Of a DNA stretch of 64,000 bases, positions 12,294-24,598 are shown one piece after another. The notes under the pieces are model-generated. The model was not told the origin of the DNA. It searched no databases and was given only the letters and a program-made list of their open reading frames with translations. Source of the DNA: Triatoma infestans (taxonomy: Eukaryota; Arthropoda; Insecta; Hemiptera; Reduviidae); NCBI GenBank assembly GCA_011037195.1, contig JAAEAF010014913.1, forward strand, positions 1-64,000, given 5' to 3'. How positions within the stretch are numbered: the first letter of the stretch is position 1; each line of letters begins with the position of its first letter. Made by a program: the position numbers and the translations under genes.

Positions 12294-13960
12294 CGCGGTC
12301 TCAGCCCGGAAACTCACTGTGTTTTTCATGAAAATGATCGCGCAAATCTAAAAAAATCAAATTCTTAAAAGATCTGCAAATGCAGATCTAAATAATATAG
12401 ATTTATATCACAATTAAAAATTATTCAAGTTAAAGAGATGAAATCATTGAAATAAAGACTATTTTATTCCATTTGAAGGAGTGATAATCTATTTATTTAG
12501 TATGCAAAAGACATTTATATATCAATGAAACTTCAGTAAAAGTTCAGTTGAAGGTTTAGAAATCATAAGGTGTTTAAATGTAGTGTGAATCTTCACTTAA
12601 TCCATATTATAGATCTGAATATAAAAGAGGATAGTAGCGACCTTTAACAATAAGTACCAAGCACCACCATACCATGATACTCTTTACTACCACTTTAATA
12701 TATTAAACATGGCGTGGTGAAAACCCATTTATACCCAAGGTTTATTACAACAAACCAGTATAGTTAAAACTGTGTGTTTTTTTTTTTTATATATATATTC
12801 TTCTAATTTGCTGAACTTATCATGTGGTTTGTTAATGTTCTTCAAAAATGTCATTTCTGAGGAAATATGAAATTTATTTCAACTACCTTAACAACGAAAA
12901 CTACAGGTTAGACTTACCAATAAACCTTAATAGTCCCTGAAAGAAAAACAGATTAAAATGTTAATGTGCGCATTAGGTGGAATTATGAGGGAAGGTTCAT
13001 TTGAGGTTGGTTACTGATGTCATGCTATATAACATCAGAGTTCTATTCCACAAATTATTCTTTGGTTTCTTTAAAAGTAAGCAATGAGATCACTTAACTG
13101 AGATAAACAGATTGAAATTGATTCCACAATATTAAGCAACTTTATGAAAAAGTTCTGTGAAATAAATAAAGATAATATTACAAAATTTAGTGTGATTAAT
13201 CAATGAATTTTCAAAATGATTATTACAAAAAATAAATCATTTTGGAATAAAATTCGAAGTGAATTCACCAACATTAATATTAACAGCTTTTAATTAATTA
13301 ATTTTTACAGAACTTTACCAATTCAAAATTTGAAGAATAGAATGTGTTACAAAACTTGTTTCCTTAAATGATGCGAGAGATTGTATTAATATACACAACT
13401 TCATTATAGAACATTCTATTTTCAGATAAGCATAGCCTTCTGTGCTTTTAAATCTACAATTATTTAGTTTACTACGTTATTATGGAAGATAACAGCAGTT
13501 GTGGATAAGGGATGGGACTTAATAATAGATATTAACACTATCACAACTATTATCAACATATGCAGAAGACCTGCCCTTGCAAGGCACGCAACGAATGTTG
13601 TTTAAAACATGAGATGGATCTCACTCATGCATGATTAAAGTTTATATAAAATATAGTAATATTTTCTAAACAATTTTTCTTAGTTAATTTAAAAAAGGAA
13701 ATTAAAGAAATATATATATTTTCACTTTAATAAATTTAATTTCCTATTTACCATTCAATCTTTTATTTGCAGATTATCACGATCTTCTTCTTTATTTTTA
13801 CTTTCTCTTATTGCTGTAAGAGGCAGTATTGCGATTGTGTTCCCACGTTTCGAAACTAAATTTTAATCGGAAATTACATTATCCGGGATTATGTATTTTG
13901 TGATTAGAATATAAGAGAAATTGTTTTGAAAGTTTCTCACCATACAGTTTCCCTAACCTA
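12294..13960. other. Intergenic, AT-rich, no gene recognised
   Basis: No gene or RNA is supportable. A short left-end fragment of repeat family A begins near 13795 ('tttttactttctcttattgctgtaag'). Confidence 0.5.
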
Positions 13961-13964
13961 TTTT

Positions 13965-14914
13965 TACTTTCTCTTACTCCTAGTAAAAGAAAGTATTGTA
14001 ATCGTGTCAAATTTTTGATATCGAGCTTTCACCGGAAATATCCGTTTTGAGGTCCTGTGAGTTCAAAAAAGTAATTTTTTTAAAATGATCTGTGTGAACA
14101 GCATAGCTCGAAAACGAAAAATTGCAGAAAGTTCAAACTTGATGTTTCGTTTAAGTATCACCATGGGATCTGATATTAAGTTAAGTGTCAAAATTTCTCA
14201 ACCGGAAGTACCACATTACTAAATGATTTTTTTTTTTTCACCTTTTCGCGATTTTCTCAAAAATGGCTCCGGATGATTTTCATCAAACTTCATATATCAA
14301 CTAAACTGATCTACAACATTTATTTAAAACATTTCTCTGGGAAAATTCATTGTAGGGCACTTTTGGGAGAAAGGTGGGGTTAGATTTTCCTCTGAAGTGC
14401 TATTTCAGTTTATTTATACAATTCTGTTATCTAAATAATGTTAATTAGAATTAAATTTGTTGTTGAAATTACGAGTTTAAAAAAAAAATCTCGTTTACTT
14501 TACTAATAATTTTTTTTTTTTCATTTTTTCAAGATTGGCGATTTTCTCAAAAATGGCTCCGACGATTTTCTTGAAACTTCCTATATAAACTACACATAAA
14601 GATTTATAACTTTTAATTAAAACATTTCTTTGGGAAAATTTATTTAAGAGCACTTTTACGGGAGGGGTGGGGTTATGTTTTTCTCTAAAGTGCTATCATA
14701 GTTGATTATACAATTCTATCATCCAAACAAAATTAATTAGAAATAAATAGATGGCCAAAATTCCAAGTTTTAAGAAGATTAGTAAGCCGGAAGTGCGCTA
14801 TTACTGAACAGTTTTTTTTAGTTTTATATGAATTTCATTAAATTTGGTACACAAACTATAAAATTATAATTGTGAAAATTGGAGTAAGAGAAAGTTGTGT
14901 GTTTCACACCAGAT
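13965..14914 (+). repeat. Repeat family A, two-module copy
   Basis: The element starts 'tactttctcttactcc' and closes near 'ggagtaagagaaagt' plus 'gtttcacaccagat'. It therefore has inverted ends of about 15 bp, with a further short palindrome (actttctcttactcctag/taaaagaaagt) at the left end. The interior holds two diverged copies of a module of about 300 bp ('ttctcaaaaatggctcc', 'tttctctgggaaaattcat', 'ggggtggggtta', 'ctctaaagtgctat', 'ccggaagtgcg'). There is no open reading frame of note. It is probably a non-autonomous DNA element, but the superfamily is unassigned and no target duplication was identified. Confidence 0.75.
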
Positions 14915-15685
14915 TTTTTTTTGTTTAAACTTATAGAAATAAAAGTTCAAGAAACCAAAAATGTTATAAGAAATATAATGTTAAACATATACTTTGATAT
15001 GGATGTTAAATTAATCAATAAAATGTTACTGCTAATTCATTAGTAAAGTATTCTTTGGTATGAAGTATATTTACTTGTCTTTTATTTGTAAACATTAACT
15101 ACTACAGATATTGATATATTAATAATTTAGCGATACCTGTGGTTTCGTTAAACCTAGCTTGGTTATTTATTAACAAACAGTTCGTATAAAGAGGAGGCTA
15201 AAGGATTTGATGCATGCTTTAAAGAGCCATTTCACTAAAATGTTGGTTACCCTGAACTGTATAATATTGAAGGAATATTTATATGGAAATTGGAAATTTA
15301 AGAAAATTTGTCATTTAGAACGAGAGAATTGCTATAGGAGAAAACCGTGAGAGAAATTTATAACAGGTTTCTCCTAATTGAACAAAATTAATTTTTATAA
15401 AAGATTATAAAGACTTCATTCAAAGTCCTTTTGTGACCTATCTTTCCTATGGTGAATCAAGTGTTAATAAAATACAAAACATGAATGAATATTATTGTTT
15501 AATAGAGGGTAGTTATAGTGTTTCTTTAATTGTGATTAACTTCTGCAATTGCTGATATACTTGTCACTAGTAAAGATTTATATATGACCTACTTAGAGCA
15601 ATCAATATTGATATATACGAACTATTAGAAACGTAAAATTTATTACTATACTAACCGATTATTGATGTACCTACTACAAAAAAAA
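14915..15685. other. Intergenic between family A copies
   Basis: AT-rich sequence with no gene, RNA or recognisable element. Confidence 0.5.
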
Positions 15686-16672
15686 ATCTGGTGTGAAACA
15701 CTCACACAATTTTTTCTTACTCATGTTCTCAAAATTATAATTGACAATTGTTATAGTTTGTGTACCAAGTATAACGAAATTCGTCGAAAACTGAAAAAAC
15801 TGTCCAGTAAAAGCGCACTTCCGGCTTACTAATCTTCTTAAAACTTGGAATTTTGGCCATCTATTTATTAATTTTGTTTGGATGATAGAATTGTATAATC
15901 AACTATGATACCACTTTAGAGGAAGCTGTAACCCCACCCCTCCCGTAAAAGTGGCCTTACATGAATTTTCCCAGAAAAATGTGCTAAATAAAAGATGTAG
16001 ATCTTTCCATTTTTATTTTGTATACGAAGTTTCAAGAAAATCGTCGGAGCCATTTTTGAGAAAATCGCAAAAAACTGAAAAAAAAACAACATTTAGTTAA
16101 GTGTTAAAACAAACGCACTTCCGGTTATCCGTTTTTTTTTTTCAAACTCGGAATTTCAACAACATATTTAATTCTAACTAACATTATTTAGATGACAGAA
16201 CTGTATAGTGAACTGAAATAGTACTTTAGAGGAAAACCTAACCCCACCCCTCCCCCAGAAGTGTCCTTAAATGAATTTTCCCGGAGAAATGTTTCAAATA
16301 AAAGTTGTAGCTCTTTGTATATGTAGTAGATATAACAAGTTTAAAGAAAATCGTCGGAGCCATTTTTGAGAAAATCGCAAAAACGTAAAAAAAAACTAGT
16401 AAAGTGGTACTTGAGAAATTGAGGAATTTTGACAGATAACGCACCGTCAGATCCCTGGTGATACCTAAACGTAATATCAAGTTTCAACTTTCTACGGTTT
16501 TTCGTTTTTGAGCTATGCTGTTCACATACATACATACACACAGAGAGACCATTTACTAAAAACCACTTTTTTGGACTCAGGGGACCTCAAAACGGATATT
16601 TCCGGTGAAAACTCGATATCGAAAATTTGACACGATTACAATACTTCCTGTTACTAGGAGTAAGAGAAAGTA
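15686..16672 (-). repeat. Repeat family A, two-module copy, inverted
   Basis: Reverse orientation of the element at 13965-14914. It begins 'atctggtgtgaaacactcac' and ends 'cctgttactaggagtaagag' plus 'aaagta'. Both internal modules are present, each with the GGGGTGGGGTTA-type block and the 'gagccatttttgagaaaatcgc' block in reverse. Open frames on the - strand at 16238-16541 fall within the repeat and are not genes. Confidence 0.75.
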
Positions 16673-16767
16673 AAAAAAAAGAACTTACAAATTCATTAGT
16701 TAAGCAGAAAAAAAAAAGCTTTCTTAATCCATACTACTGAACTTTCTTTTTGTCTGTTTACAATTTT

Positions 16768-17357
16768 TACTTTCTCTAACATCAGTCAGAGAAACTATTG
16801 TAATCTTACAAATTTACGATATCGAGTTTTCGCCGGAAATACACGTTTTAAGGTTCCCTGGGTCCAGTAAAAAAAGTGGCTCATAGTAAAATGGTCTGTG
16901 TGGGTGTATTTAGTGTGGACAGCATAACTCAAAAAATGAAAAATCGCAGGAAGTTTAAAGTGACATTTAAAAGTGGGTATGACCATGGAATCCGACAAAA
17001 TTCCTCAACCAGAAGTAACACTTTACTGAATTGAGTTTTTCCCGCCCGAATTTCTCTAAAATGGTTCAAACGATTTTCTTTAAACTTGTTATATTTAATG
17101 ACACATACAAAGAGCTTCAACTTTTATTTTTTTATTTGAAACATTTCTCCGGGAATATACATTTAAGGTGGTTTCTGGGAGAGGAGAGAAATATGTTTAT
17201 CTTGTACAGAACTATTTCAATTTATTATACAATTCTATCTTCTAAATAATATTATAATTAGAATTAAATAGTTGTCAAAATTCTATCTGAAGAAAATCGG
17301 TTGACCGGAAGTGTGTTTTTACTGAAATTATTTTAGTTTTCCATGATTTTTATCTAT
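16768..17357 (+). repeat. Repeat family A, one-module copy, truncated at right end
   Basis: Starts 'tactttctctaacatcagtc' and follows the family through 'gaccggaagtgtg'. It is then interrupted by the terminal sequence of the next, oppositely oriented copy near 17360. Its own right end is missing. Confidence 0.65.
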
Positions 17358-17364
17358 AAAAAAA

Positions 17365-18414
17365 ATCTGGTGTGAAACACTCACACAACTTTCTCTTACT
17401 ACGGTTCTCAAAATTATAATGGACAAATTTTATAGTTAGTGTACCAAAATTTAAATGAAATTCGTCGAAAACTGAAAAAAACTGCTCAGTAAAAGCGCAC
17501 TTCCGGTTTACTAATTTTCTTAAAACTCGGAATTTTGGCCATCTATTTATTTCTAATTAATTTCGTTTGGATGATAGAATTGTATAATCCAACTATGATA
17601 GCATTTTAAAGAAAAACATACCCCCACCCCCCCTAAAAGTGCGCTTAAATGAATTTTTCCAGAGAAATGTTTTAAAAATAAAAGATGTAGATCTTTGCAT
17701 GCTTAGTTTATATACGAAGTTTCAAGAAAATCGTCGGAGTCATTTTGGAGAAATCGCGAAAAAGTGAAGAAATCATTTAGTAAAGTGGTAAAATAAACGC
17801 ACTTCCGGTTATCCGATTTTTTCAAACTCGGAATTTCAACAACCTATTTAATTCTTATTAACATTATTAAGAAGGCAGAATTGTCTAATAAACTGAAATA
17901 ACACTTTAGATGGAAACCTAACCCGACACCTCCCCCGGAAGTGCCTTAAATGAATTTTCCAGGAGAAATGTTTCAAATAAAAGTTGTAGCTCTTTGTATT
18001 TGTAGTTGATACACCAAGTTTAAAGAATATCGTCGGAGCCATTTTTGAGAAAATCGCAAAAAGTAAAAAAAAAACTAGTAAAGTGGTACTTCCGGTTGAG
18101 GAATTTTCACAGATAACGTACTGTCAGATCCCATGGTGATACTAAACGGAATATCAAGTTTCAACTTTCTACGGTTTTTCATTTTTGAGCTATGCTGTTC
18201 ACATACATACACACACACAGACACTCAAACACACACAGACCATTTGCTAAAAACCACTTTTTTGGACTCAGGGGACCCTCAAAACGGATATTTCCGGTGA
18301 AAACTCGATATCGAAAATTTGTCACGATTACAATACTTCCTCTTACTAGGAGTAAGAGAAAGTAAAATTTGACACGATTACAATACTTCCTCTTACTAGG
18401 AGTAAGAGAAAGTA
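17365..18414 (-). repeat. Repeat family A, two-module copy with duplicated terminus
   Basis: Inverted copy from 'atctggtgtgaaacactcac' to 'ggagtaagagaaagta'. The last 50 bp ('...gacacgattacaatacttcc...') occur twice in tandem (ending at 18364 and again at 18414), a terminal duplication not seen in the other copies. Confidence 0.72.
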
Positions 18415-19069
18415 AAAAATGGATGGTGAAATGTTATTGGTGTGTTTGTGATGTTGTTTGGGAAGTAGTGGTTTGTGTAGCACGAACGGTTTTATATAAA
18501 GGGCTTGTGTGTATGTTAAAAGAGAAGAGAAGTAATAAGAAATATTTAAGAAAACACTGGTAGATTAAATTAAATATATTATCTTTAAAAAAATTTAAAT
18601 GCTTTTCAATAATACAGTAATTATGTTTATAAATCAATTATTTATTTAGATTAAGTGCAAAATTCTTATGTTTTAACTTATAACTGGCAATGGATGTTTA
18701 CTGGTACAAGTGTGCTGGTTCGGTGTCTGTTTCAGACTGTCCTTGCTTGAAAGCAGAATGCAGACTGTTTTGAAAAAATGCCTTCTCTTGTTAGTACAAA
18801 TCTTCTCAAATAATGCTGGTATATATTTGGAGGGAGTGTATTGTCTTATCCTAACTGTTACTTGTCCCTTTGTCTTTTCAGTATTAGTGACCTAAATTAT
18901 AGTACCTGGCTCTTTCCCCTTCACTAAAATGCACTGTTTGAACTAGCTAAAATTCAAAAAATTATTTTACTAAACTATTTTCAAAATTCTTCTTTTCTTT
19001 CATTTTTTTCTTCCATTACAATGGGTTTCAGTAAATTTGTTAATCTAACGATGAATACGGTGACTGGGT
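18415..19069. other. Intergenic, no gene recognised
   Basis: Open frames at 18369-18563 and 18710-18895 have no recognisable family or exon structure. I see no RNA genes. Confidence 0.45.
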
Positions 19070-19306
19070 CACTTTTGTGGGGAAAATCTTTTTCCGAGGA
19101 TGTTCATTTAAAGAAGTTTTGGGGGAACGGGAGTATATAGTTTTCGTCCAAAAAGTCATTTTATTAATTTATATTCTGCAAGCGATGAAAAATTGAAGAC
19201 AAGCAAATCTTTAGTAAAAATGATAAGTATGAAGAAAATCTGTCATTTAAATCTTATAAACTGGAGTAAGAGTAAGAGAAAGTCGCCTGAGTGTTTCACA
19301 ACAGAT
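19070..19306 (+). repeat. 3' fragment of repeat family A
   Basis: Carries the 'ggaaaatctttttccgagga', 'gttcatttaaag' and 'gggggaacggg' blocks and the right terminus 'ggagtaagagtaagagaaag'. The next copy begins directly after it. Confidence 0.55.
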
Positions 19307-19316
19307 TTTTTTTTAT

Positions 19317-19986
19317 TACTTTCTCTTACTCCTAGTAAGAGGAAGTATTGTAATCGTGTCAAATTTTCCATATCGAGTTTTCACCGGAAATATCCGTTTT
19401 GAGGTCCCCTGAGTCCAAAAAAGTGGTTTTTAGCAAATGGTCTGTGTGTGTGTGTGTGTGTGTATGTATGTGAACAGCATAGCTCAAAAACGAAAAATCG
19501 TAGAAAGTTCAAACTTGATAATCCGTTTAGGTATCACCATGGGATCCGACAATGGGTCATCTGTCAAAATTCCTCAACCGAAAGTACCACTTTACTAGTT
19601 GTTTTCCAAAAATCGCTCCAACAATTTTCTTCAAACTTGGTATATCAATTATACATACAAAGAGCTACAACTTTTATTTGAAACATTTCTCTGGGAAAAT
19701 TCATTTAAGGGCACTTTTAGGGACGGGGTGGGGTTACAGCTTCCTCTAAAGTGCTATCATAGTTGATTATAAAATTCTATCATCCAAACAAAATTAATTA
19801 GAAATAAATAGATGGCCTAAATTCCAAGTTTTAAGAAAATTTGTAAGCCGGAAGTGCGCTATTACTGAACAGTTTTTTCAGTTTTCGAGGAATTTCGTTT
19901 TATTTGGTACACAAACTATAACCTTTGTCAATTATAATTTTGAGAGCAGGAGTATGAGAAAGTTGTGTGAGTGTTTCACACCAGAT
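19317..19986 (+). repeat. Repeat family A, one-module copy with both ends
   Basis: A complete single-module copy (670 bp) from 'tactttctcttactcctag' to 'gtgtttcacaccagat'. It includes a (GT)n run at about 19443-19463. It is about 300-380 bp shorter than the two-module copies. The difference corresponds to one internal module, so module number varies within the family. Confidence 0.75.
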
Positions 19987-20873
19987 TTTTATTAATTAGT
20001 ATCAAATTTTCAAAAGTTCTCATGGGACTTAAATTTTTGAGAAAAAATGTATTCTTAGGAAGTTATTGGTGAAGTTGCGATGTTAAGCTTTTTTTCTAAA
20101 GACTTTTTAACATAAAAATACGACTCAGTTTAAAGGTTAAATAGTGGGAATATGCACATCATTATTCTTTATACGGATTCTTGATTCAGTACATCAATTT
20201 TCGTAAATCTTTGTTCATTCTTCAAGCCTATGTTTACGCGTGCATACCAACAAGAGGAAAAACGCCTACCGACGGAATCTTAAACCTGCACTTTGAACTA
20301 TATGTTTAGATATCATTGAAATCCTTCTGGCATGATATTACCTCATTGCAGTGGTAAAAACCTCGCAAGAATGCCAATAAATGCCATTCTTGAAACAGAA
20401 CTGTTGCCAATTCTACTATCTCCACCGTGTCAAATTCATTTTGCTCCAAATATATATACTCAATTTATACTAAAGGCAAAAATCATCATTTATTATATTT
20501 GACAAGAAACAAATTATTATATTTATTTTAAATACAAATTCACTATACACCTGGAGTGTGATATACTAACTGAAGAATTAAAATTTTTTTGTAAATGAAT
20601 TTGTAAACGTTTTTGGGCCTCAAGGCATGCTTTGTAATAGCTGCTGTCTCTGATCCGACCCAGCCCAAATTCGACGTGAAATGTTGGCCGGAATCCACTC
20701 CTTCCTCAAATTCCTATTGTAAACCTCCCAGATTTCCATCCTTGACCTAAGTGCTACTGACCTTATTCCCTCTTTCTTATTGTATACTTTCTATAGTATT
20801 TCACTGTTTCATCAACAGTTTTAAAAGTTTTTCCAGTCATTTTTTTATAGAATAGTAAAAACTAGAATAAAGA
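19987..20873. other. Intergenic, no gene recognised
   Basis: Mostly AT-rich. The stretch 20610-20780 is less AT-rich and may be a decayed transposase fragment on the - strand, but I could not assign it. Confidence 0.45.
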
Positions 20874-20883
20874 CTACAAATTA

Positions 20884-21283
20884 CCCCAGCGTCCTATTTT
20901 TAGAACACCATAATTTGTTTATGATTTTATCACACATAGTATGTGCATAAAAATATCACTAATAAATTGTTTATTTATCTCTTTGTCCATAATCTAATCA
21001 ATAAATAAAACAAACAAAAAATATTTACTTACCTTATTTTTTTTTTAATGTTGAAATAAAAATAGCCAAACGGTGTGGAATACTCATAAAAACTAACTTC
21101 ACTTTTGAATAAACAAAAACACGTAACAATAATTCACAAAGATCATGGAAAGAACTTTATCAAATCACCTAAAATCTATCCTTTAAAACAGTGTGACCAA
21201 TATTAAATTTCCCCGAACACATTTTTCCCTATAAACTAGTAAATTCATGTCCTAAAAATATGACGCTGGGACCTAATGGGTTA
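20884..21283. mobile_element. Possible piggyBac-like MITE
   Basis: The left end 'ccccagcgtcctatttttag' and the right end 'taaaaatatgacgctggg' are inverted relatives. The right end continues 'acctaatgggttaa', ending in TTAA as in piggyBac-type elements whose tips read CCC... and whose subterminal sequence is CCCAGCGTC-like. The left flank is TTAC, a possible mutated TTAA. No transposase lies between the ends. The outermost bases of the left end are missing or changed. Confidence 0.45.
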
Positions 21284-21600
21284 AAACATAATTTCTTTGA
21301 CAATCGAAATTTACTTTCAAATTGCTATAGCAAACTTTCGAGCACATTCTAACTAGTTGGCTTGCTTTTGAGTTTTCGGTCTGCTTTAATGGCCTAACCG
21401 CCAGATAGGCTAATCCATCTCAATCGTAATTACAATAACAATAGTTCTGGCCATTTAACACTGTTCACCAAAATGAATCAACTTATTTTATTAATTCCGC
21501 TGTCGAAATAATTTCATATCCTTCGCCATTATGAAGAAAGATTATCTATTTTAGTCTAACATCGTTACTGGACCACAATTATGAAAAGGCAACGTCCAAA

Positions 21601-22205
21601 AATTCTGGTGAGAAACACACGACTTTCTCTTACGGCAGTTAATACAATTATTATAAAATTGATACATTTTCTTAAACTTGGATATTTTCAAAACTTGTGT
21701 GGGGAATACATTTATACATGTAGGTACAAGTACCAAGACAAGTAACAGTTTGAAGTAATTACATTGTAGCCAGAAGAGAGCGCCAATAACATTGACCAAA
21801 TCTTACATAACATTTAAAATCTAATGCCACAGATTCCTCAGAACCCTTTAAAAAAGTTTCAAGTAAACGTTGATAAGTACATATATGTGCAGATAGTATA
21901 CAAAGTTTAGAGAAAATTGTTAAGGCCATTTTCGAGAATATCACGAAAAACTGAAAACAAAGTAAAGTCGCACTTCTGGCTGATGAACTTTTACAAAATC
22001 CTCTACGTATATACAAAACACAAAGTCTTACAAAACCACAGATACATACGTTCACACAAACACACGACCAGTTTAGACGCACACAAAACACACTCACAGA
22101 ATTCGCTAAATATATTTTTTTAGCACTGGGGAGGATCTCAAAACATATCTCTTCCGGTGAAGACAGAATTTCGGAAATTTGACAGGATCGCAATGCTTGC
22201 TCCTT
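21601..22205 (-). repeat. Diverged, rearranged copy of repeat family A
   Basis: The left part has 'ggtgagaaacacacgacttt' and 'ctcttac' (reverse right end). The right part has 'ggccattttcgagaatatcacg', 'cacacaaacacacgacc', 'aggatctcaaaac' and 'tcttccggtgaagaca' (reverse left end). The middle is scrambled. The - strand open frames 21551-21799 and 21759-22193 are repeat-derived. Confidence 0.55.
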
Positions 22206-22211
22206 ACCATT

Positions 22212-22598
22212 GTTGTAGGGGATTATTACACTGCGACCTCAAAGATCTATTGTGCCTCCCGGAGCCTTCTCCAATGCAGCGTTCTCTAGCTTTTAGACAA
22301 CACTGCCCATCACCAGACAGTGAATTGTAGAGGCTCCTTGGAAGAAAAAAAAATCTATGGACAGCATGCTGGATTCGAACTCGGGACTTCCGCGTTGCTA
22401 GTCCAGCGCGCTACCACGAGCTAATCTCTTCCTTCTCCCTTCGCTTTCGCCAATAAACTAGGGACGGAGACCCTAGTTTGTGTACCTGTGTTTGTCCATG
22501 TCTGTAAAGTGTAGAGTGTACGTAGTTGTGTACTGTTCTGACGAAGTGCATGGAGTACTGAGCTGTGGTAACCCGTGGGGTCGCTACTCCCCAAGTAA
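22212..22598 (-). repeat. Long tRNA-related SINE, copy 2
   Basis: Reverse copy of the element at 3886-4295. On the - strand the B box reads 'gagttcgaatccagc' and the A box 'gattagctcgtggtagcgcg', better preserved than in copy 1. The unusual upstream segment (ACTCCATGCACTTCGTCAGA... on the - strand) is shared with copy 1, so it belongs to the SINE. The - strand open frame 22421-22852 is fortuitous. Confidence 0.8.
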
Positions 22599-23143
22599 CT
22601 CATGCATAATACAAGAATAAGAGAAAGTAAAAATATCGCCGAACACGAACATATTAAATATTGCGAAGTATAACGGGCGTATGTGAGGCATAAACATTTT
22701 TTTATAATACACGTAAAAATATCGGCAATGAAGGCATTGTTATTAACTATAAGAGCGACATAGTTAACTTCGTAGAAAAGTGTCCAGTAAAAAGGGCAAC
22801 GTTTGTTTATTATCTGATAACTAGAAATGTTAGAATTATGGGGTAGCAACAAATTGTAACTCTTATTTTATTTTTTTCTAATTTATAATAAGATAGATAT
22901 AAATTCCAAGAGACATTTGCAGATTAGAAACTAGCAAAGATGCCTGAAAAAATGACAAAAACCTTACTTTCTGTTGTGACCACTAACTGCGGTCTATGGT
23001 GATAAATAATACCGCCCCACCTGGAAAGGAAGGCCCTTGGCGCCAGTTGTATAATTCTTTGGTTGTTGCTTAGTTCAGATCGTCAATCACTAATCAATAA
23101 CAGCATCAGAGACATTTTCCGTGGTAGCCTGCTTCATTTTGTG

Positions 23144-23184
23144 GTCATCGAGCGGTTTCGGGCGTTCGCCCATCTTCAGGATGC
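23144..23184 (-). ncRNA. Hammerhead-like ribozyme motif, left arm
   Basis: On the - strand: GCATC, CTGAAGA, one extra T, GGGCG/CGCCC helix II, GAAA, CCGCTC, GATGA. Helix I pairs CATC with GATG. Helix III is ACCGCT instead of the palindromic ACCGGT, so its U-A/G-C symmetry is broken in this arm. Confidence 0.6.
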
Positions 23185-23409
23185 GTTTTTTTCAGACAGT
23201 ATGACAACACAGACTTGCCCAGAGCAAATTTAGTTTAAACACTCTGGAGTTTGCCCTTTAACAACCCAAACACGTGTTTTCCCACCCAGCTGACCATACC
23301 CCTTGTCCTAGTTTAAGAGTTTAGTTTTAAATACAGTTAAAAACACCAGTCAGTGTGTAAAACTGAATTAGCTCTGTGCAAGTCTGTGTTGTCACACTGT
23401 CTGAAAAAC

Positions 23410-23449
23410 GCATCCTGAAGATGGGCGAACGCCCGAAACCGGTCGATGA
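23410..23449 (+). ncRNA. Hammerhead-like ribozyme motif, right arm
   Basis: Order of elements: GCATC, CTGAAGA, extra T, GGGCG-AA-CGCCC, GAAA, CCGG, TC, GATGA. Helix I is CATC/GATG. Helix III is the self-complementary ACCGGT. The expected cleavage site is after the C of GGTC. It is identical in all core positions to the copy at 34721-34760. Confidence 0.7.
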
Positions 23450-23535
23450 CTACAAAATGAAGCAGGCTACCACGGAAAATGTCTCTGATGCTTTCCAGCT
23501 CTGCGGAACCAACCACCACAACAACTAATCATTAA

Positions 23536-24448
23536 AGAAATGCAAATTTTTTTTTCTTCCTACGAAGATTCCTCTGAAGTCGGTAAATTAAAAAAGAAAA
23601 AACCTCATAATGAATTTTATTTTTCTGTTATCCTTTAACACCATGGACTACATGCCTAAGGCCAACGCGTTCCAATTCAGCGCGCTATCACTTAACTAAT
23701 CCAGCCACTTTCTTAAGCTTCTTTCAAACTCTAATTGACAAAATTTCTATGAGGTTGGGATTTATACTCAATCTTTAGTGGAGTTCTGGGGCAGATGCAA
23801 CTTTAGGCATACCGCTCATCTACCACTTCTGTAGAATGTATGCTTCCACTTCAATGATTGGGCAATAAACCGTCAAAATTACAATTTTTAAGAAAAGTTT
23901 AGGTATTACATTAGGAAAAAGCATTTTTCTTTTGCTCATTATAAATTATTAAAATATTTCTTAGTATGCCAGTTCAAATTGAATAGTATATCCAATTCTG
24001 ACTTCACTAAAGCTTTTGCCTGATATTTGAGATATTTTAACTGCTTCATTCCCTTGTCACCCTTCTGGCATCGATTATTTTGAATTTCGATCATTACATA
24101 CGATAATTTTAAATACAAATTATATCTAATTTATCTATTTAATATTCATATTATATTGGTAGTGAAAGTAGTTACTACATGTGAAAGTCATATGTATATC
24201 GATGTGACAATTTAACGCTATATCGATTGAAAATAAATGGATGGCGTGACAAACTTGTATTAATTGAAGAAAGTTATAAAACAAAAACAAGAATAAGACC
24301 TTAAATGGTAAAGAATAATCGAACTTGATTATACATTAAGCAGACATGAACGAAATTTACGCAGAATAGTTTTGGATCATATTTTCGTTAAGAAACCATT
24401 GTAAAAACATAAACTTTTATAATATTAATTTAATAACAAATCGATATA
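23536..24448. other. Intergenic, no gene recognised
   Basis: AT-rich. A 'aatccagc' stretch and 'gcgcgctatcacttaactaa' near 23680-23700 faintly recall the A-box side of a SINE in reverse, but not enough for a call. Confidence 0.45.
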
Positions 24449-24598
24449 AGCTCGCCGGCAAAAAATTCCGGCCACTTAAAAAATTTACTATTTCTATGTT
24501 TAGTTTTTAATTTTTTCATAATTTTTATTTGTTCATAAAGTTTATACGTTAACTAATTTTCAAAATAAAACAAATAAGTAGGATTATATAGGAAATTT

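Larger units (their letters stand above)
23101..23523. mobile_element. Complete palindromic Penelope terminal-repeat insertion, 12-bp TSD
   Basis: Two inverted copies of the Penelope terminal repeat are joined head to head with no coding sequence. Flanks are actaatcaataa (23089-23100) and actaatcattaa (23524-23535), an 11/12 target duplication. Each arm carries a hammerhead-like motif, and the central part shares 'tttgccctttaacaaccc' with 34573-34798. The 23337-23519 open frame is a translation of the arm and not a gene. Confidence 0.85.

Noticed and set aside
22421..22852. 143-codon - strand open frame with hydrophobic stretches
   Set aside because: It overlaps the SINE copy and its flank. 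There is no family resemblance or exon structure.
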